This document shows, piece after piece, positions 32,769 through 40,752 of a stretch of 64,000 nucleotides of DNA (within the stretch, counting starts at the first letter, position 1; every line of letters starts with the position of its first letter). Location of the stretch: the NCBI RefSeq assembly GCF_021602585.1, contig NZ_BQIP01000009.1, positions 1-64,000 of the forward strand, read 5' to 3'. The notes below the pieces were generated by a model. It was not told where the DNA came from. It saw nothing but the letters and a program-made list of their open reading frames with translations, and ran no database searches. This stretch comes from Pseudomonas faucium (GTDB lineage: Bacteria > Pseudomonadota > Gammaproteobacteria > Pseudomonadales > Pseudomonadaceae). Made by a program: the position numbers and the translations under genes.

Positions 32769-32995
32769 CAGGCCTCCTCCTCTACAGATGCCTCGGGCGC
32801 GATATCCGCCGCTTCCTGGGCAGTCACACGGACCTGGGCGGAGTAGCGCTTGATCACCTGGGCCGTTCGAACAATGGCCGTAGGTTGTGCCATTAGCAGT
32901 TCGCGGGCGGCAGCGTCGGCGTCTGCCTCTGTAGGGTGCTCGACCAGGTTGGCGGGGTCGTAGAAGTTGCTCGAGTTGATGACGATGTAAGGCAT
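32768..32995 (-). CDS. Phage hypothetical protein (75 aa)
   Basis: Small soluble protein starting MPYIVINSSNFYDPANLVEH, with an Ala/Glu-rich helical rest and an acidic tail (VEEEA). Its stop overlaps the endolysin start (TGATG), which couples the two. ggagaaag precedes the ATG. A terminator lies just upstream, so this gene likely begins the lysis transcription unit. Function unknown. Confidence 0.7.
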   Translation of the reverse strand: MPYIVINSSNFYDPANLVEHPTEADADAAARELLMAQPTAIVRTAQVIKRYSAQVRVTAQEAADIAPEASVEEEA

Positions 32996-33013
32996 GGGGC
33001 TTTCTCCGGGCAT

Positions 33014-33035
33014 AAAAAAACCCGCCGAAGCGGGT
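33014..33035 (-). terminator. Rho-independent terminator after the tail-fibre gene
   Basis: On the minus strand ACCCGC-ttcg-GCGGGT is followed by TTTTTT. It separates the tail module from the lysis module. Confidence 0.85.
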
Positions 33036-33054
33036 GGATTGGATGACATGTGGG

Positions 33055-33510
33055 TTATTTCCAGCGACCCGTCGCTCTGAACGACCAGCGGGTGGGGTTG
33101 GCGGTTGCACTTCGGTACGAGTAGGAGTTGAGCGTGAACTGGGTTGGAGTGACCGCGATGAATGTGCCGTTCATGTTCACCAGCCCCACGTCGTTTTGGG
33201 CACCGGTGCCCGACGCCCCATCACAGGAGTACACCACGGTAGGGATGCCCACGAAGGGCGCAGCGAACACACGGGTGGCCGACACGCCGATGCTGATCAC
33301 CTGAGCCGGCAGAATCACGAAGCCGGTAACCTCCATGGTGCCGTCAGGGTACTTTACGAAATAGCCGTTGCTATTGGCCTGGCTCTGCAGCCCGTCCATG
33401 AATTGATAGATTTCGTCGAAGTTCGCAATAGCCTTCACCCATGCGCTGCGCCGATCATCTCCGCCGGCGCCGCTCGGCGCGGTACCCAGGTTGATTACTT
33501 GTTTGGTCAT
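33055..33510 (-). CDS. Tail fibre/receptor-binding-like protein (151 aa)
   Basis: Short fibre-type protein. After a helical N-terminus (WVKAIANFDEIYQFMDGLQ), the region NGYFVKYPDGTMEVTGFVIL is the classic start of the gp53-like C-terminal fibre domain of siphovirus fibres (beta-rich, ending near TRWSFRATGRWK). It probably contacts the host surface or decorates the tail tip. It is followed by a strong terminator, making it the last gene of the tail unit. Confidence 0.82.
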   Translation of the reverse strand: MTKQVINLGTAPSGAGGDDRRSAWVKAIANFDEIYQFMDGLQSQANSNGYFVKYPDGTMEVTGFVILPAQVISIGVSATRVFAAPFVGIPTVVYSCDGASGTGAQNDVGLVNMNGTFIAVTPTQFTLNSYSYRSATANPTRWSFRATGRWK

Positions 33511-33519
33511 TTGGGCTCC

Positions 33520-34575
33520 TTAAATTGGCTTCATGGGGCGAGAAGCGAACAGCGTTCGCCCGTTGACGCTCACCGGGTTGACCCCGTCGAAGTTCTCGCA
33601 GTACATCTGCAGGACACCTCTATTCCCGGAGAGGAACCCGCCGAAGTTGGCTCGAATCGGCTGCGTCGTTTGCCCCACGTTGGTGTTTGAAAACAGAGCG
33701 TTCCCCAGCACGTAATCCTCGAAGCTGCCAGTCCACGGCATCTGCGCGGGCGAGGCGTAATACCCTGCTCCAGTGATCGGCGTGCCGGCGGTGACAAACT
33801 GCGTGGTCGCGGGCTGGCTGTTGAGCAGGGACAGGTTTGCCGTGGTGACGAAAATCCGGCTCCCCACAGCATCACGAACCGAGGCGCCGTATTCGCCCAC
33901 AGGAGTACTTGGCGCCAGGTAGCTCGCGCAAAACCACTTGATTGCCATGGGGTAGAGGGCAATGTCCCCGTGGGCCGCCCGGGAGGGAAAGGACTTGATC
34001 CGGAATCCGGTCCAGTTTCCAGGCCCTCCCTTGACGGAAAAGTTGCCGATCATCATGTAGTCGGCGGCATTGAAGAAGATCAAAGGCCGCTCAAGCGTCG
34101 TTATTGGTGCGGGAAATGTGACATCTCCCCACTGAATGAGGCTCCCCGACCCCGGCCCCTGCTGGCCCAGGTTGAGAGCGCCGTTGTACCGGACGTTCAG
34201 CAGCTTGTTGACGGCGTCAATTTGTGTGCGCACGGAGTTGTTCTTCGCCCGAATCCCATAGCTCCCAGGGGCTGCGAATGGCTCACCGCCCTGCGAGAGA
34301 ATCATCACCTGCCATTGCAAGCTCATGGGGCGGCGAAGTTGCAGCTGGCCCTGCGAGTACCAGGCCTGGGGGCTGTAGGTGTTTTCGCCAGAGTCGACGA
34401 GCGCGTCCACCACCACGAACGACGCCGCCTGAATCTCAGGTATGGCGATGTACTGGTCCAGCGCACCATTCCCCACCACCTGCATCATCTTCAGGGAGCG
34501 GATCGGGGTAATCGTGGTATCCAGGGTAACGGCCCCGACCGCATCCCGCGTGCGGAGCCCGTACAAGTCGGCCAT
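33520..34575 (-). CDS. Tail-associated structural protein, DUF6453-like (351 aa)
   Basis: The N-terminus MADLYGLRTRDAVGAVTLDT resembles the phage tail proteins grouped as DUF6453, often encoded right after J-type tip proteins. The rest is beta-rich with many aromatic and Gly residues, as in virion proteins; no enzymatic motif. It overlaps the end of the tip gene by one base. It probably sits at the tail tip, near the fibre. Confidence 0.6.
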   Translation of the reverse strand: MADLYGLRTRDAVGAVTLDTTITPIRSLKMMQVVGNGALDQYIAIPEIQAASFVVVDALVDSGENTYSPQAWYSQGQLQLRRPMSLQWQVMILSQGGEPFAAPGSYGIRAKNNSVRTQIDAVNKLLNVRYNGALNLGQQGPGSGSLIQWGDVTFPAPITTLERPLIFFNAADYMMIGNFSVKGGPGNWTGFRIKSFPSRAAHGDIALYPMAIKWFCASYLAPSTPVGEYGASVRDAVGSRIFVTTANLSLLNSQPATTQFVTAGTPITGAGYYASPAQMPWTGSFEDYVLGNALFSNTNVGQTTQPIRANFGGFLSGNRGVLQMYCENFDGVNPVSVNGRTLFASRPMKPI

Positions 34576-37500
34576 CAGGTCAATCTCCCCACAGCGGCCC
34601 GCTCAATACCGTTGATGTCGTAGACGTACAGGCCGCCGTTGTTCAGCAGCGTTGAGCCGTTGGCATCCTGCCCGCGAATGCTCACTGCGCCCGTGACAAA
34701 GTTCATCTCCAGCAACGGCAGGCCTTGGGCATTCAAAGCAGCGGATCGAATAGTCATGCCTGCGACAATTTCCTGAATGAACGCCTTGTTGATCACCGCC
34801 TGGTTGATGAAAACCTGGCCGTTCTGCACTACGAACGGCAGGACCGTCTGACCATTCACTCCGTCAATGATCGCCACGCGCTGCGCCGAGAGCAGGATCT
34901 CTCCCTCGACTCCGTCACTGCCGATAGCGATGCCCGTGGCAACGTGCCTGCCCTGAGAGTTCGTCTCGACTTTCCACGTAGATTTTGCGGAGACCTCGCC
35001 ATCCAGGCTGACCACCACCTCGCTCAATTGCTGAATCGATGCGTTGGTCTGCCCCATCTGTGCCTGAACGGTGTCCACGCGCCGGCCCTGGGCGATATCG
35101 CCCTCGACGCGAGCCGACTGCTCTGTCCACACCCCGACCAATCCACCCGTAGCGCCAGCCAGGCCGGAGGCATCACCCTCCAGCTCGGGGTTGACCTGGA
35201 CATACAGGCCATCGAGTCGTGTTGCCTGCGCAGTGATCGTCGCCCCTTGCTGCGTGACCTGCGTGCTAAGTTGGCTGATGGCGGTGGCCTGCCCCGCCAA
35301 GGCTCGCGCCGACGGGCCGGCCACGAACGGCGACGGCGCATTGTTCTCACCAATGCGCTTCTCGACCATCACCGAGTCGATCACCACCGACAGGTTGGCG
35401 ACCGAAGTCCGGTTGAAGTAGATCGTCAGCGCCACCCGAGCGCTGTCGGTGACCGTTACCGGGAACGTCAGGCGCTGACGGGTGGTAGTGAAGGCTACGT
35501 CAGGCGACACACGGGACGTGCCATTGAACAGCGATACCCGCGCAGTCCCAGCGGCGCTGCCCTGGACGTACATCGACACCAGGTAGGTGCCAGGCTCGAT
35601 CCGCAGGTTGAACCCTGTGTCACCGTATACCGGGCATAGCATCAGGTACTCGACCGCAGAGCTTGCCGTCACCTGGTAGCCGAAGCCTGAGTCTGCGGCA
35701 GCCACTGCAACGCCGACACGCGTGGTGTTAGGCCCCAGAACGGTAGCCGGCAGCGTGGTCGAGGTCAGCCAGCTGTATTGGTCGCTCAGCAGGTTGGAGC
35801 CTGATCCGCCGATGTTGCCGACAGTCGATTGCAACTGCGTCAGCGCCTGCCCCTGGCTGGTAAGCTGGCCCCCTTGGTTCGTGACCTTGGTGTCCAGTGC
35901 CTGAAGAGCGGAGGCATCAGCCTTGGTCGCAACCTGGGCCAGCGCCTGCGCAGCTGCAGTAGCCGCGTCCGTCGCCGCTTTGTCCGTTACAGCCACCCAG
36001 GCCGAGCCGCTCCATCGCTTCGGTGTGTTGGCATTGCTGGTGGTGTCGATCCACAGGTTCTGCGCCAGGCGCTTGTCTGTGGCCGGCTCGGCGCTGCCGT
36101 AAATGACCTCACCCTTTGCGCCAGCTTTATCCGAAGCCGCCTGTGCCGCCTGCTGGGCCAGAGTGACATTGCCATTGGTGGTTTGTAGGCTGCTGGACAG
36201 GCCAGTGATGGCCTGAGCGTTCGCCTGGTCGCCGCTGATCCGCGCTGCCTGCTCCTCGACCACAGATGCAACCGAGGCTGAAGGCGCGATGTGCCCGATG
36301 GATATCCAGTCGATCTCAAACACGTCACCCGCAGCAGCGCTCAGGTAAATCACGATTCGGGTGACGGTGCTGCTGGTCCAGTCGTTACCACCCGCTGTCA
36401 GCTGGGACATGTCCCATTCGACCACCACCGACTGTCCCGTCGGTATGCCCGGGTCGGCAATGACCTTGCTGTACGACGGCGAGGAGGAATGCCCCGGCGT
36501 GAAGTAGAGGACCTGCCCCAGCCATCCCGAACCCGAGCGTCGCGTGATGCGGCACCGGATCCGGTCGTTGTCTCGGCCACTGAACGACACCAAAGGCGAT
36601 GCGATGTAGGCGTCTGCAGCGGTGTTCGAGACGATCAGTCGGCCATTTTCAACGGCCAGTGTGCTGCGCACGCCGCTCCAGCCCTCAACCGTCGAGGCAA
36701 ACCCATAGTTGAGAGCAGTGTCGAAGCCCCCCGATTCGGCGCGAATGGTCGCGATTTGTGAGGCCAGGGCCGCGTCCGCATTAGTTCGCGCCGTGACTTC
36801 GTTGCCAATCGCTGCCGAGTTCGATGCGCTACTGGCCGCCACGGTATCAATCCGCTGGCCCAGCGCCGTGTCGCCAGTAGTGCGAGCGGTGATCTCCGCC
36901 TGGATGGCCGCAGCGTTGTTCGCGGTTGAAGCGGTGACGGTGTCGATTCGCTGCCCCAGCGCAGAGTCGGCCGACTGCCGCGCCTGAGCCTCACTGGTGA
37001 TTGCAGCACCACGCGCCTGAGCCTCGCTCAACAGGCCTTGAGCGCGGGCTGCGGCTTCCGCATCGATCGCCTGAATGCGCGCCGTAGCTTCAGCAGCAAC
37101 CCGCTGCGCAACCGATCCGTCCAGCGTCGGCGGCCCCGAAATAAGCTCGATTTCCTTGCGCAACTCTGGCGCCAGGATGCCGCTATCGATCTTGTCCTTG
37201 AGCGCGCCAAGCATGTTGGTGACATCGTTAGACGTGGACGCCACCACCTTCAGGAAAGCACTCACCCCGTAGGCGTTCTTCGATCGCACGAAGTAGGCGT
37301 AGTTGGTGGCGAATGCCAGCCCGGTGTGGGTCAAGGTCAGACCCTGGCCCAGGTAATCGCCCTGCGTGGCCTGCGGGTTGGTCGAGAAAAAATACTCGTA
37401 AGTGCCGCCGTTCAGCCCATGCAGCGTGTTGCCTGGGATCAGCGTGATAGCGTCGATGGTCGACTGCACCACGCACGATTCAGGGATGGGCGGACCATCG

Positions 37501-39149
37501 ATGCTCACGGTGATGCTGGCCTCGCCGGAGCGGGTCAGCGGCCCCAGAGCAGCAACACTCATCGTGTAGTTGCCCGAGGGTAGCCCGGCGATCGGCAGTT
37601 GCAGAGTGGTGGCCGGCACCTGCTGGGCCTGCACCGCGTTGGCACCTTGGCGCACGGTGACCGCGTATGCGGTCACAATACCGGCCGGCTGCACCCAGCT
37701 CAAAACGCCCTGCGTGACCTCTGCCGACTCGTCAACCGTCCAGGCAAGCCCAGTTGGACTGCCCAGGCCGCCAGCTGGCAGGTTGATGAAGCCGATCGGG
37801 TTGTACGGCTGGCCCACGGCGTCGTCAAACTGTGCCGCATCGTACTGCTGCAGTTGGGCGGTGCACCCCTGGTCCGCACCCATGCTCCAGTTGGTGACGA
37901 TGAACTCGCCGAGCATGTTCAGTGACGGCAGGTTCACTCGAACCGCGCGGCCAGGCCGGCAGTTGTAGCCCAGGAAGTTCATTGGAATGCTGATAGTGCC
38001 GCCAGCGCGCCGGCGGCGCAGCTCGATGTTCGCCAGGCGCTGGGCCTGGTAGGCGTCAGTGACATAGGAGAATGACAGCGTTTCCGCAGCCTCGCCGCCG
38101 TCCTCGACCACCCATGCGGCGACGGAGACCTCGGGATAGTCAGTCTCTGTCCACGACTGCGAGGTGTCGATGAAGGTGCCGCGCACCGTGTTGATCGCCG
38201 CGTCATTGGTCGGCTCGGTGCTGCCGGTGATAGTGCCGATCACCATGTCCTCGGTGATCTCGAAGTCGTACGGGCCGTAGTAGGCCCCGGCCTGGAACAT
38301 CCAGCGGCCACCGACACGGATGGTCCGTCCGCCGCAGGCAGCTTCAAGCTTCTGTAGAACGTTGGTGCGCTGCTCATCGGCGCCGATCACGCAGCTGCTT
38401 CGATAGCGCGGGCTGGTGGTGTTGTCAGGGTTGGCGACCGATTCGTCGCAGACGTTGGCGCCGCTGGCGAAGGTCTCGAACACGATCTCATCGTCGGGCA
38501 CGCCGCAGCGGTTGCGCAGAAACCAGAGAATGTGCAGCGCGGTGTTCTCGGTGTAGATGGACATCCCAGTGCGCGGGTCGTAGATATCGTTGCGACCGCG
38601 CACGATGAAGCGCGCATCTGGGATGCCGGATGGGAACTTCTCGGCGCTGTACTTGAGCGACAGGCGTACGAACGACAGCCCGCGGCCGATTTGCTCGTCT
38701 TTCCAGTCAGGGCAGTTGGCCTTGAGGAAGGCATTCACCTGGGTCGGGTTGACCACCAGTTCATAGGAGGCATGCTCGCCATAGGTGGCGATCTCCTCCT
38801 CGCCCAGGTAGATATTTTCCAGGGCGTCCACCGGGCCTTCACAGAGAACGTACACCAGGTGCAGCCACTCGCCATCGGCTTGGTCACCGACCTGCTCCTG
38901 CGCCCAGACCAGCACGCCACCGGTGCTGACCCGACCAAGGATGAAGCGCGCGGGCGCCTTGGAGGAGCGGACGGTCTGGGCCGACGGCTCGTTGTCGCGC
39001 AAAGGCGACTTGGTGTTCAGCTTCTCCTGCTGCTCGGCCATGTAGAACGCCAGGCCGGCACCAATGGCGGCGCCCACCGGGCCACCTTGCACGAAGCCAA
39101 TGACCGCGCCGACGGCGACCTGAGCAATCTTCCTGACGCCACCGGACAT
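34575..39149 (-). CDS. Tail tip attachment protein J family (1524 aa)
   Basis: Central host-recognition protein of the tail tip. An N-terminal hydrophobic Gly-rich segment (about 8-33) is followed by the J-type core with ARFILGRVSTGGVLVW and the C-containing ring domain (about 60-420). Fibronectin-III-like modules appear around residues 440-560. Long repeated helical stretches (for example ITARTTGDTALGQRIDTVA, about 690-770) and a DUF1983-type C-terminal region (about 1370-1524) follow. It follows the NlpC-like gene with a one-base overlap. Probably determines host range together with the genes downstream. Confidence 0.88.
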   Translation of the reverse strand: MSGGVRKIAQVAVGAVIGFVQGGPVGAAIGAGLAFYMAEQQEKLNTKSPLRDNEPSAQTVRSSKAPARFILGRVSTGGVLVWAQEQVGDQADGEWLHLVYVLCEGPVDALENIYLGEEEIATYGEHASYELVVNPTQVNAFLKANCPDWKDEQIGRGLSFVRLSLKYSAEKFPSGIPDARFIVRGRNDIYDPRTGMSIYTENTALHILWFLRNRCGVPDDEIVFETFASGANVCDESVANPDNTTSPRYRSSCVIGADEQRTNVLQKLEAACGGRTIRVGGRWMFQAGAYYGPYDFEITEDMVIGTITGSTEPTNDAAINTVRGTFIDTSQSWTETDYPEVSVAAWVVEDGGEAAETLSFSYVTDAYQAQRLANIELRRRRAGGTISIPMNFLGYNCRPGRAVRVNLPSLNMLGEFIVTNWSMGADQGCTAQLQQYDAAQFDDAVGQPYNPIGFINLPAGGLGSPTGLAWTVDESAEVTQGVLSWVQPAGIVTAYAVTVRQGANAVQAQQVPATTLQLPIAGLPSGNYTMSVAALGPLTRSGEASITVSIDGPPIPESCVVQSTIDAITLIPGNTLHGLNGGTYEYFFSTNPQATQGDYLGQGLTLTHTGLAFATNYAYFVRSKNAYGVSAFLKVVASTSNDVTNMLGALKDKIDSGILAPELRKEIELISGPPTLDGSVAQRVAAEATARIQAIDAEAAARAQGLLSEAQARGAAITSEAQARQSADSALGQRIDTVTASTANNAAAIQAEITARTTGDTALGQRIDTVAASSASNSAAIGNEVTARTNADAALASQIATIRAESGGFDTALNYGFASTVEGWSGVRSTLAVENGRLIVSNTAADAYIASPLVSFSGRDNDRIRCRITRRSGSGWLGQVLYFTPGHSSSPSYSKVIADPGIPTGQSVVVEWDMSQLTAGGNDWTSSTVTRIVIYLSAAAGDVFEIDWISIGHIAPSASVASVVEEQAARISGDQANAQAITGLSSSLQTTNGNVTLAQQAAQAASDKAGAKGEVIYGSAEPATDKRLAQNLWIDTTSNANTPKRWSGSAWVAVTDKAATDAATAAAQALAQVATKADASALQALDTKVTNQGGQLTSQGQALTQLQSTVGNIGGSGSNLLSDQYSWLTSTTLPATVLGPNTTRVGVAVAAADSGFGYQVTASSAVEYLMLCPVYGDTGFNLRIEPGTYLVSMYVQGSAAGTARVSLFNGTSRVSPDVAFTTTRQRLTFPVTVTDSARVALTIYFNRTSVANLSVVIDSVMVEKRIGENNAPSPFVAGPSARALAGQATAISQLSTQVTQQGATITAQATRLDGLYVQVNPELEGDASGLAGATGGLVGVWTEQSARVEGDIAQGRRVDTVQAQMGQTNASIQQLSEVVVSLDGEVSAKSTWKVETNSQGRHVATGIAIGSDGVEGEILLSAQRVAIIDGVNGQTVLPFVVQNGQVFINQAVINKAFIQEIVAGMTIRSAALNAQGLPLLEMNFVTGAVSIRGQDANGSTLLNNGGLYVYDINGIERAAVGRLT

Positions 39150-39547
39150 TATTCAACTCTCCAGACTGCAAGCGGGTCGCACACCACGCGGGCCACCCCG
39201 TCGTTGGTGGTCGCCCAGAATTCGTTTGCCCAGTACACGGCCATGGACCTGCCGCCGGGTGCTTCGTACATCGCAATGTCGCCGCGCTGGATGAATGCCG
39301 GCGCCACCCGGGTGAAGCAGGCATCCCAGGCCGCCTCGAGGCTTCCGTGACGCTTTTTCAGTGCCCGCTTCGCCCCAGCCTCGGTCTTGTAGGTGCCGCG
39401 ATACGCCTCAGCCGGGTCGGTACCGCACACCGCCACAGCGCAGTCCGCCGCAAACAGGCAGCAGTCGAATTCGCCCCATGAAAAAGGCCGCTCTAAGGCG
39501 GCCTTGATCACTTCGCTGAGGCGTGTGGTCCAGTCTCGGTAGCGCAT
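39149..39547 (-). CDS. DUF6950-like tail assembly protein (NlpC/P60-type fold)
   Basis: Protein of 132 aa. RPFSWGEFDCCLFAADCAVAV (about residues 20-40) carries the Cys typical of NlpC/P60-related DUF6950 proteins, and RGDIAMYEAPGG (about 96-107) resembles the His/Gly loop region. In lambda the equivalent slot is K, a tail-tip assembly peptidase. I chose the ATG at 39547 because upstream codons match nothing and overlap the previous tail gene. Confidence 0.75.
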   Translation of the reverse strand: MRYRDWTTRLSEVIKAALERPFSWGEFDCCLFAADCAVAVCGTDPAEAYRGTYKTEAGAKRALKKRHGSLEAAWDACFTRVAPAFIQRGDIAMYEAPGGRSMAVYWANEFWATTNDGVARVVCDPLAVWRVE

Positions 39548-39549
39548 GG

Positions 39550-40152
39550 CTATTTCTCGTATGTAAACGTCGGGGCGTCCTTCTTGGAGCCCCAGTAGAT
39601 GGGCCATTCGGACATCTGGGCGATGGCATAGAAGAACCGGTCGCCCTGGTGGCGGGCCCGGTGGTTCTCGTCGGTGAACCGCTCGGTGCCCGTTCGGCTC
39701 CACTCGGCCATCCGGTCAACGATCGGGACGGTGATCTTGTTGCCGTCCTCACCGTTGCCGGCGTAGGAAAAAGTGGCGGCGTCCATGCGGCCGGAGAACA
39801 GAATGTCGGCGGCATAGTTGCCCTGCTCGTCGAACACCACAAACATGAGTTTGCCTGAACGCCCGCGGCATCCCCGGATGCTGGTCTCGGTGATGATGTA
39901 GCTGTCCAAGCCGGTGAGGGCTAGGTCGATCGACATGGGCGAGTTCGAGTTGTCGCTCTCCTGCGACTGCCCGACCTCGCCGAACTGCCCTACCCCCAGA
40001 TAAGTGATGCCGCCGATCACCAGGTCGCCGGTGCCCGTGTGGGCGTACACCGGGCCATCCTCGAAGTCGAGCTGGCAGGCGTACACGCTGAGGAATTTGC
40101 CGGTGGCGATGATATCGACCACGCTCTGGCTGAATGGGAACGTCGAGGGCAT
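39550..40152 (-). CDS. Minor tail protein (DUF2163-like slot, 200 aa)
   Basis: Baseplate-hub-like tail protein by order and texture. The segment DGPVYAHTGTGDLVIGGITYLG resembles strands in such proteins, and the C-terminal part RFTDENHRARHQGDRFFYAI is typical of this gene slot, between tape measure and the NlpC-like gene. The start overlaps the stop of the preceding tail gene by one base. Confidence 0.7.
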   Translation of the reverse strand: MPSTFPFSQSVVDIIATGKFLSVYACQLDFEDGPVYAHTGTGDLVIGGITYLGVGQFGEVGQSQESDNSNSPMSIDLALTGLDSYIITETSIRGCRGRSGKLMFVVFDEQGNYAADILFSGRMDAATFSYAGNGEDGNKITVPIVDRMAEWSRTGTERFTDENHRARHQGDRFFYAIAQMSEWPIYWGSKKDAPTFTYEK

Positions 40153-40736
40153 CAGAAGGCCTCCCTGAACTGGTAGCTGCCACTGGCCACCACCGGCCGC
40201 ACCGTCATGTTCCACGTGTCCTGGGTCATGCGGCATTCGGCGTAGGGGTTGAGGTATTCGACCGGCGTCCCGGCGATCAGCGATTTGCGGATGCGCTTGT
40301 TGACCGACACGATGGCCTGGCCTTGGGCGTTGGAGGTAGCAGGTTCCACCACTTCGAACATCTCCCCGGCCACTGTGAGGTAATCCCCCACGGCGAAAAC
40401 TGTGGTGTTCGCGGCGGCGCCGGCCACCGTGATGGCCCTGGCCTGGGCCACGCCTGACACGACGGTGAGGCTTCCCACGCTCACCTTCCGGGTACGGGTG
40501 AATGCCGGCAGGTTGAACGTGCCGAAAAGCCCGTCCAGGCGCCCGAGGAACGCCGACAGCTCGCGCTCCTGCTCCCGGGTAAGAAGACCGAACGTCAGGG
40601 TGCACTGCCAGTACGCGCCCGGCTGCCCGACGATCTGCTGGGCGTTCGAGAGCGTCGAGGTGAAGGCGCGGCTGTTGTTGACTAAGCCCCACGTCATTTC
40701 AGACGGGCGCAGCGATGCCGGCCATTGGATAGCCAT
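40152..40736 (-). CDS. Minor tail protein (distal-tail slot, 194 aa)
   Basis: First gene after the tape measure. MTWGLVNNSRAFTSTLSNAQ near the N-terminus and the beta-rich centre (VGDYLTVAGEMFEVVEP) fit a distal tail/tail-tip adaptor. No known domain beyond the gene-order argument. It is coupled to the next tail gene. Confidence 0.7.
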   Translation of the reverse strand: MAIQWPASLRPSEMTWGLVNNSRAFTSTLSNAQQIVGQPGAYWQCTLTFGLLTREQERELSAFLGRLDGLFGTFNLPAFTRTRKVSVGSLTVVSGVAQARAITVAGAAANTTVFAVGDYLTVAGEMFEVVEPATSNAQGQAIVSVNKRIRKSLIAGTPVEYLNPYAECRMTQDTWNMTVRPVVASGSYQFREAF

Positions 40737-40752
40737 GCAGTACTCCTTCTTG